39,862 nt of DNA from Acaryochloris sp. IP29b_bin.176 (GTDB lineage Bacteria; Cyanobacteriota; Cyanobacteriia; Thermosynechococcales; Thermosynechococcaceae): the NCBI GenBank assembly GCA_028285315.1, contig JANQPU010000164.1, positions 1-39,862 of the forward strand, read 5' to 3'. The position numbers and the translations under genes were made by a program. The notes beneath the pieces are model-generated. The model searched no databases. It was given only the letters and a program-made list of their open reading frames with translations, and had not been told where the DNA came from. This document shows positions 35,764-39,862 of the stretch, piece after piece. The first letter of the stretch is position 1. Every line of letters starts with the position of its first letter.

Positions 35764-35780
35764 AGCGTCAAACAACGAAG

Positions 35781-36050
35781 CTAAATGGCTTGAATCCATT
35801 CTCGGATTTCATATTCGGTCCAAATTCCGTTTTGCCAGTAGGGATCGGACTCGACGAGGTTGCGCACCATGGCTTCATCTTCAGCCTCATAGATGCCAAA
35901 GACCATTTTGATATCTTTAGTTGGGCCGATTGTGATGAGTGTCCCGGCTGCCTTTTGGGCATTAAGACCGTCCAAATGGGCTTGGCGATAGGGAGTTCGC
36001 TTTTCTAGCACTCCATCGCAGTAGCTCCCCCACATCACATATTTTGGCAT
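35781..36050 (-). CDS. YCII-domain protein
   Basis: The 89-residue protein is a single YCII domain, a ferredoxin-like fold found alone or fused to enzymes. It begins MPKYVMWGSYCDG and includes the family His in YRQAHLDGL and the DPYWQNGIWTEYEIREW close. The catalytic role is unclear in the family. The open frame runs on upstream to 36290, across the exonuclease gene on the other strand; the short form is right because a GGGAG lies about nine bases before ATG 36050 and the domain begins there. It converges with the channel gene and is divergent from the exonuclease gene, with 123 bases between. Confidence 0.85.
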   Translation of the reverse strand: MPKYVMWGSYCDGVLEKRTPYRQAHLDGLNAQKAAGTLITIGPTKDIKMVFGIYEAEDEAMVRNLVESDPYWQNGIWTEYEIREWIQAI

Positions 36051-36119
36051 TTTGTTGCGCTCCCCTAAATCTCTGTGGTGATTATAGCGGTCAGGCTGTC
36101 TTTTTCTGGGTCTATTCTG

Positions 36120-36146
36120 TTGAACCTTCCCTAATTTCTGTACAAT
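36120..36146 (+). promoter_or_regulatory. Possible promoter of the exonuclease-recF pair
   Basis: TTGAAC (36120-36125) and TACAAT (36141-36146) lie 15 bases apart, a short spacing. Start would be near 36153. A hairpin CAATGCCC / GGGCATTG (36143-36150 and 36165-36172) overlaps it and ends just before ATG 36174. Confidence 0.35.
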
Positions 36147-36173
36147 GCCCTTCAGAACGTATGGGGGCATTGC

Positions 36174-36803
36174 ATGGTATTGAGTGAGTTTCAGGTTTGC
36201 GATCGCGATCTCAGCGACGCCTTTCTCCAGGACTATCTCCAGGCGGATCGGATTGCGGTGGACACCGAAACCATGGGATTGAATCCCCATCGAGATCGCT
36301 TATGTCTGGTACAGATTTGCAATCCTGAAGGCCAGGTCACCGTCGTGCGGATTGCACGGGGACAACTGGATGCGCCCAACCTGAAGCAACTGATGGAATC
36401 GGAAAAAGTGCTAAAGGTGTTTCACTTCGCTCGGTTTGATATTGCAACGCTCCTACATCATCTCGATATTGAAACCATGCCCATCTTTTGCACCAAGATT
36501 GCCAGTAAACTGGTGCGAACCTATAGCCCTCGGCATGGCTTAAAGGAGCTGGTGCGAGAGCTGGTGGGTGAAGAATTAGATAAGTCAGCTCAAAGCTCCG
36601 ACTGGGGGAATGCTGAAAACCTCACAGAAGAGCAGTTGAACTATGCGTCGAATGATGTCCGTTACTTGCTATCAGCGCAAGCCACCCTCGTGAACATGCT
36701 AGAGCGGGAAGAGCGCTTAGAATTGGCGATGGCCTGTTTCCAGTGCCTACCCACGATCGTCACCCTTGACCTGATGCATTTTGAAAATATTTTTGAGCAT
36801 TAA
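36174..36803 (+). CDS. RNase D-like 3'-5' exonuclease
   Basis: The 209-residue protein is a DEDDy-type exonuclease domain without the HRDC domain that full RNase D carries. Motifs in order: Exo I VDTETMGLNP, Exo II KVFHFARFDIATL, and Exo III NYASNDVRYLL with the Tyr of the DEDDy class. It should remove nucleotides from 3' ends of RNA or DNA with two metal ions. Its stop lies 6 bases before the recF start, so the two are cotranscribed; a role in DNA repair is suggested by that context but the family more often handles RNA. Short proteins of this kind are common in cyanobacteria. Confidence 0.9.
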   Translation: MVLSEFQVCDRDLSDAFLQDYLQADRIAVDTETMGLNPHRDRLCLVQICNPEGQVTVVRIARGQLDAPNLKQLMESEKVLKVFHFARFDIATLLHHLDIETMPIFCTKIASKLVRTYSPRHGLKELVRELVGEELDKSAQSSDWGNAENLTEEQLNYASNDVRYLLSAQATLVNMLEREERLELAMACFQCLPTIVTLDLMHFENIFEH

Positions 36804-36809
36804 GCCCTT

Positions 36810-37934
36810 GTGTATCTTCAGCAGCTTCATCTGATTCAATTTCGCAACTATGTAGCACAGCAGGTGGAGTTCTCTGCTCCTAAAACGATATTGGTGGGGG
36901 CCAATGCCCAGGGAAAGTCCAACCTATTAGAAGCAGTGGAGCTGCTCTCAACCTTAAAGTCTCATCGAGTCAGTCGCGATCGCGACCTGGTAAAAGACGG
37001 TGAATCCCTCAGCCAGGTAACGGCAACCCTCCAACGGGAAAGCGGCCCCCTCGACTTAAGTTTGACTCTACGAGCCAATGGCCGTCGCACAGTGGCTGTC
37101 AATAGCGAAACCATTCGTCGTCAGCTTGATTTTCTGGGGCATCTAAATATTGTTCAATTTTCCAGTCTAGATATGGATCTGGTGCGGGGTGGGCCAGGGG
37201 AGCGGCGCAATTGGTTGGATACAGTGTTGGTACAGTTGGAACCCGTCTATGCTCACTTGCTGCAGCAATATCAGCAGGTTTTGAAGCAGCGCAATGCCTA
37301 TCTTAAGCATCATCGCTCTGATGATGCTCCTCAGCTTGACCCCCAACAACTTGTTCTTTGGAATCAGCAGCTTGCGGCCAGCGGCTCACGGGTGATTCAG
37401 CGGCGTCAGCGGATGCTGATGCGGTTAGTCCCCCTTGCCAATCACTGGCATCAAACCATTAGTGGTCACCAAGAACACCTGGAACTTCTCTATACCCCGA
37501 ATGTGAGCTATGACCCCCAACTCCCCGAACAGCTTTACCCTCAGTTTCTGAGCCAGCTTGAGGAGAAGGCCATGCTGGAGCAATTGCAAGGTCTGTCCCT
37601 TGTGGGTCCTCATCGGGATGAAGTTACGTTGCTGATTAATGGCACACCAGCCCGTCAATATGGGTCTCAAGGCCAGCAGCGCACGTTAGTACTAGCCCTA
37701 AAGCTGGCAGAGCTGAAGCTGATTGAAGAAGTGGTGGGAGAAACCCCGTTACTACTCCTAGATGATGTACTTGCAGAGCTGGATCTTAATCGGCAAAATC
37801 AGCTTTTGGATGCGATTCAAACTCGCTTTCAAACCCTAATTACGACAACCCACTTAGGGGCTTTTGATGCTAAATGGTTAGACTCTGCGCAAGTATTAAC
37901 GGTGAAAGCAGGGCAGATTCAGTTTTCAACCTAA
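36810..37934 (+). CDS. recF: DNA replication and repair protein RecF
   Basis: The 374-residue SMC-like ATPase loads RecA at single-strand gaps with RecO and RecR. The N-terminus MYLQQLHLIQFRNY, Walker A GANAQGKSNLLEAVE, signature YGSQGQQRTLVLALKLAEL and Walker B PLLLLDDVLAELD are all intact, and the length is normal. The start is GTG at 36810, with no strong ribosome-binding site, which fits translational coupling to the exonuclease gene that ends 6 bases before. In many bacteria recF lies between dnaN and gyrB; here it does not, as is usual for cyanobacteria. Confidence 0.96.
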   Translation: MYLQQLHLIQFRNYVAQQVEFSAPKTILVGANAQGKSNLLEAVELLSTLKSHRVSRDRDLVKDGESLSQVTATLQRESGPLDLSLTLRANGRRTVAVNSETIRRQLDFLGHLNIVQFSSLDMDLVRGGPGERRNWLDTVLVQLEPVYAHLLQQYQQVLKQRNAYLKHHRSDDAPQLDPQQLVLWNQQLAASGSRVIQRRQRMLMRLVPLANHWHQTISGHQEHLELLYTPNVSYDPQLPEQLYPQFLSQLEEKAMLEQLQGLSLVGPHRDEVTLLINGTPARQYGSQGQQRTLVLALKLAELKLIEEVVGETPLLLLDDVLAELDLNRQNQLLDAIQTRFQTLITTTHLGAFDAKWLDSAQVLTVKAGQIQFST

Positions 37935-37973
37935 CGCTATTCTGTAATTAGCACTGTTAGAACTGCTTTCGAC

Positions 37974-38537
37974 ATGGTTCAAGTTCCCTCTAAATCCCTG
38001 ACGCTGGAAGAATTTCTAAGGTTGCCGGAGACCAAACCTGCCAGTGAGTATATTGAAGGGCAGCTCCTGCAGAAGCCAATGCCCCAAGGAAAACATAGCC
38101 GTATCCAAGGTGAGCTATTAGCTGCGATTAATGCGGTAGTCAAGCCTGAACGAGTCGCTTGTGCCTTCCCTGAGCTGCGCTGCACTTTTGGCGGACGGTC
38201 AACGGTTCCCGACATTGCAGTGTTTATTTGGAATCGAATCCCTTGTGATGATAGTGGAGAAGTTGCGAATACTTTTTTGCTTGCACCTGATTGGGCAATT
38301 GAAATTTTATCGCCCGATCAAAGTCATACCCGTGTGACAAAGAACATTATGCATTGCCTTCAACATGGAACGTCGATGGGCTGGTTGATTGACCCTGACG
38401 AAAAAACTGTATTTGTGTATCGCCCTAAGCAAGAAATAGAAATCTATGATGAAGCGAATGAGGTATTGCTTGGACCTGATTTTGCAGATGGTCTGCAATT
38501 ATCAGTTGAGAACTTGTTTGCTTGGCTAAAGATCTAG
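37974..38537 (+). CDS. Uma2-family putative endonuclease (DUF820)
   Basis: The 187-residue protein is a Uma2 (DUF820) member, a PD-(D/E)xK nuclease fold very abundant in cyanobacterial genomes. The expected parts are present: LTLEEFLRLPETKPASEYIEG at the start, VPDIAVFIW (metal-binding Asp), DWAIEILSPDQS (Glu and strand) and the later GTSMGWLIDPDEKTVFVYRP. The biological role is unknown; such genes are often near mobile DNA. It follows recF by 39 bases on the same strand but is probably independent of it. Confidence 0.92.
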   Translation: MVQVPSKSLTLEEFLRLPETKPASEYIEGQLLQKPMPQGKHSRIQGELLAAINAVVKPERVACAFPELRCTFGGRSTVPDIAVFIWNRIPCDDSGEVANTFLLAPDWAIEILSPDQSHTRVTKNIMHCLQHGTSMGWLIDPDEKTVFVYRPKQEIEIYDEANEVLLGPDFADGLQLSVENLFAWLKI

Positions 38538-38681
38538 CAACCTGCTTCACCAACGTGCCGATATCTTCAAATTTCTATGCGATCGCGTTTGGTAAAGAGG
38601 ATAAAGGGTGATCGCTGTAATGTGGGGTAGCGAAGATGTAATTGATACAATAGACCCAAACGAATAGGGTAGTGGGAATCT

Positions 38682-38909
38682 ATGGATAGCGCTCTCCTCA
38701 GAGAAGCAGCTCTGAAGCTTTCAGCATTCGAGAGAGCACAGCTCATTGATACTTTGTGGCAGAGCCTTGACCCAGCTCATCAAGCAGAAATTGATCAGGC
38801 ATGGCTGGAAGAATCGAGCGATCGCTTATATGCCTGCCAGCGAGGTGAAATTGAGGCTGTGGATGGTGAAAGTGTCCTTTTAGAACTGAAAGAAAAGTTA
38901 TCTCGTTGA
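38682..38909 (+). CDS. Putative addiction-module antitoxin
   Basis: The 75-residue protein matches the short family of unstable antitoxins (TIGR02574 type): ALKLSAFERAQLIDTLWQSLD, then EIDQAWLEESSDRLYACQRGEIEAVDGE, with the terminal helix. The partner is normally a RelE/ParE toxin starting within its last codons, and here TTG 38906 overlaps the stop by four bases, but only the first 29 residues of that toxin remain. The antitoxin may therefore be an orphan. Confidence 0.85.
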   Translation: MDSALLREAALKLSAFERAQLIDTLWQSLDPAHQAEIDQAWLEESSDRLYACQRGEIEAVDGESVLLELKEKLSR

Positions 38910-38992
38910 AGAACTATCGTTTTCTTACTCCAGCAATTCTTGAAGTCGAAGCTGCCGCCAACGTCTATGAGGTTAATCGTTCTGAGCTAGGT
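38906..38992 (+). pseudogene. Truncated RelE/ParE-type toxin
   Basis: The frame that starts in the antitoxin stop (TTGA overlap) gives 29 residues typical of a RelE/ParE toxin N-terminus (YRFLTPAILEVEAAANVYEV, then NRSELG). After Gly29 the similarity stops; the frame continues but runs antisense through the end of the next toxin-antitoxin pair. The rest of the toxin (about 60-70 residues) is missing in all frames that I checked, so a deletion or replacement of the 3' part is more likely than a frameshift. Confidence 0.65.
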
Positions 38993-39054
38993 AGTTTGCC
39001 AAGCGATGGGAGTTTAACGCTGACTGTATCAATGCAGAAAATCACCAGCGCCGT

Positions 39055-39273
39055 TTACGACTTTCTTGACTCTCGCACGGCTGCTAAAATTTGCTTCTTT
39101 GACACAGTGGATTCAATACCTTCAACATCAAAGGGCGATTTTTTTGGCTTCTTTGCTTTGACAGAGAAAACAGCTCCATCTCTTCGTTTAATGATTACTT
39201 CTTCCGCCTGCGCTTGATTTAAAAGCTCTGACAGATTTTGCCTTGCCTCAGAATAAGTATAAACTTTCATCAT
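39055..39273 (-). CDS. Phd/YefM-type antitoxin
   Basis: The 72-residue protein begins MKVYTYSEARQNLSELLNQA, the Phd/YefM DNA-binding fold, followed by EEVIIKRRDGAVFSVKAKK and a toxin-binding tail. A GGAG inside the end of the PIN gene precedes two adjacent ATGs (39273 and 39270); the second has the better spacing. The stop of the toxin gene directly touches the first ATG. The antitoxin gene therefore follows the toxin gene, the reverse of the usual order. Confidence 0.85.
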   Translation of the reverse strand: MMKVYTYSEARQNLSELLNQAQAEEVIIKRRDGAVFSVKAKKPKKSPFDVEGIESTVSKKQILAAVRESRKS

Positions 39274-39663
39274 TCACTCCAATGTCTCTATGCTCATATT
39301 CTGAGCGACTGTTTTCAGGCGCGTATCTAAAGTTAGCAATGGACTAGATAACGTTTGAGCAACTTCTAGAAAATAAGCATCATAAGCATAAATATTATGC
39401 TCAATCGCGATTTCCAGCGCTTTAGGGATACTAACTTTTGCTAAACTCACCGGAATCTGCTGTGTTACAGAGTAAATGGCTTGTACATCGCTTGTTTCAA
39501 TTTGCCGCCTTTTAATCATAGCTGATAGGGCATTGCCGATTTCGTAATACAAAATTTCAGGTGCGTGTAAACTGCAACCATCCGTTATTTCGATGATCCT
39601 TGACTTACTCTCTTCTTCAAGCGCAACGGCCAAGAAGATATTGGTGTCTGAGACAACCTTCAT
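39274..39663 (-). CDS. PIN-domain toxin (VapC-like)
   Basis: From ATG 39663 the protein has 129 residues. The PIN acidic residues are visible in VVSDTNIFLAVA (Asp6), EILYYEIGNAL (Glu), the central YAYDAYFLEVAQ (Asp) and LLTLDTRLKTVA (Asp), so the nuclease site looks complete. PIN toxins cut tRNA or rRNA when their antitoxin is lost. A longer frame to 39729 would add 22 unlikely residues. It is cotranscribed with the Phd-type antitoxin that follows directly. An attC-like site lies about 100 bases upstream. Confidence 0.88.
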   Translation of the reverse strand: MKVVSDTNIFLAVALEEESKSRIIEITDGCSLHAPEILYYEIGNALSAMIKRRQIETSDVQAIYSVTQQIPVSLAKVSIPKALEIAIEHNIYAYDAYFLEVAQTLSSPLLTLDTRLKTVAQNMSIETLE

Positions 39664-39760
39664 ATACTTAATTGTACAATTGTACTTTTCATGTGGCAAG
39701 CACAAGCATGTTTCCCAATTTTTCAGCACAAAGAAAGGTAAATTATCCTACAAATTAAAA

Positions 39761-39845
39761 ACCTAACGTAGAGTTGTGCGGCGGTAGATGTTTTCAAATA
39801 ATTAGCCAGCATGTGTAGGGCGACCGCACCAACGTAGTGTTAGGT
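39761..39845. mobile_element. attC-like integron cassette recombination site
   Basis: The outer boxes are ACCTAAC (39761-39767, fits RYYYAAC) and GTTAGGT (39839-39845, fits GTTRRRY). Inside each lies a five-base spacer (GTAGA and GTAGT), then paired inner boxes GTTGTGCGG (39773-39781) and CCGCACCAAC (39824-39833). These pair with one extra base on one side, the extrahelical base expected in folded attC sites. The total of 85 bases is in the known range. No integrase gene is seen in the window, so this could be part of a cassette cluster without integrase, or the edge of an array beyond the end. Orientation is not certain. Confidence 0.55.
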
Positions 39846-39862
39846 TGTAAGCCGTACCACCG

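Noticed and set aside
36051-36290. N-terminal extension of the YCII frame
   Set aside because: It runs antisense through the exonuclease gene, and the YCII domain starts at ATG 36050 with its own ribosome-binding site.
38993-39217. Continuation of the RelE/ParE toxin frame
   Set aside because: The residues show no toxin similarity and lie antisense to the Phd-type antitoxin gene.
39664-39729. Extended start of the PIN toxin
   Set aside because: The PIN fold begins at MKVVSDTN, and the extra residues are Cys-rich and unlike the family.

Overview
The window is chromosomal-type DNA from a cyanobacterium, most likely a marine or salt-tolerant one. Supporting signs are many HIP1 palindromes (GCGATCGC), two high-light-inducible (Hli) protein genes behind an HLR1-type operator, and almost a full gene set for the osmolyte glucosylglycerol. 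An Acaryochloris-like genome would fit, but I cannot confirm the genus without a search. I recognise no tRNA, rRNA, CRISPR array or intact transposase.

Layout. 94-2340: outer-membrane barrel protein with an N-terminal CxxCH motif. 2452-7477: lipid-type genes (a sphingosine/diacylglycerol-kinase-like protein, a CDP-archaeol-synthase-like membrane protein, a B12-binding radical SAM protein), then stpA (glucosylglycerol-phosphate phosphatase). 7482-11531: one very large multidomain lectin/Calx-beta/sorbosone-dehydrogenase protein. 12155-20241: a five-gene, co-directional exopolysaccharide-type cluster (BcsB-like protein, GT2 synthase with GspE/MshEN-like N-terminal domains, GT-C-like membrane protein, Tat-exported hydrolase-like protein, small outer-membrane protein), with a STAS-domain gene upstream. 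21641-27457: the glucosylglycerol locus, with glpK and a GghA-like hydrolase divergent from ggpS. 27670-31785: ABC1/UbiB-like kinase, isoprenylcysteine methyltransferase-like protein, a hypothetical protein and a PstS-like phosphate-binding protein. 32383-32945: two tandem hli genes with their own promoter and terminator; neither gene has been annotated by length-filtered ORF calling. 33622-37934: a channel with two TrkA-N domains, a YCII protein, an RNase D-like exonuclease and recF. 37974-39862: an accessory end with a Uma2 endonuclease, a decayed RelE/ParE module, a toxin-first PIN/Phd module and an attC-like recombination site.

How the genes work together. GgpS joins ADP-glucose to glycerol-3-phosphate, StpA removes the phosphate to give glucosylglycerol, the GghA-like protein would hydrolyse it and GlpK would re-phosphorylate the freed glycerol, so synthesis and recycling lie in one 21-kb stretch. 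The 12-20 kb cluster looks like a synthase/secretion unit for an unknown glycan. It has GspE-N-type domains at the N terminus of the synthase, where BcsA proteins carry a C-terminal PilZ domain; this is the best candidate here for a poorly described system. The last 1.3 kb looks like mobile cassette DNA.
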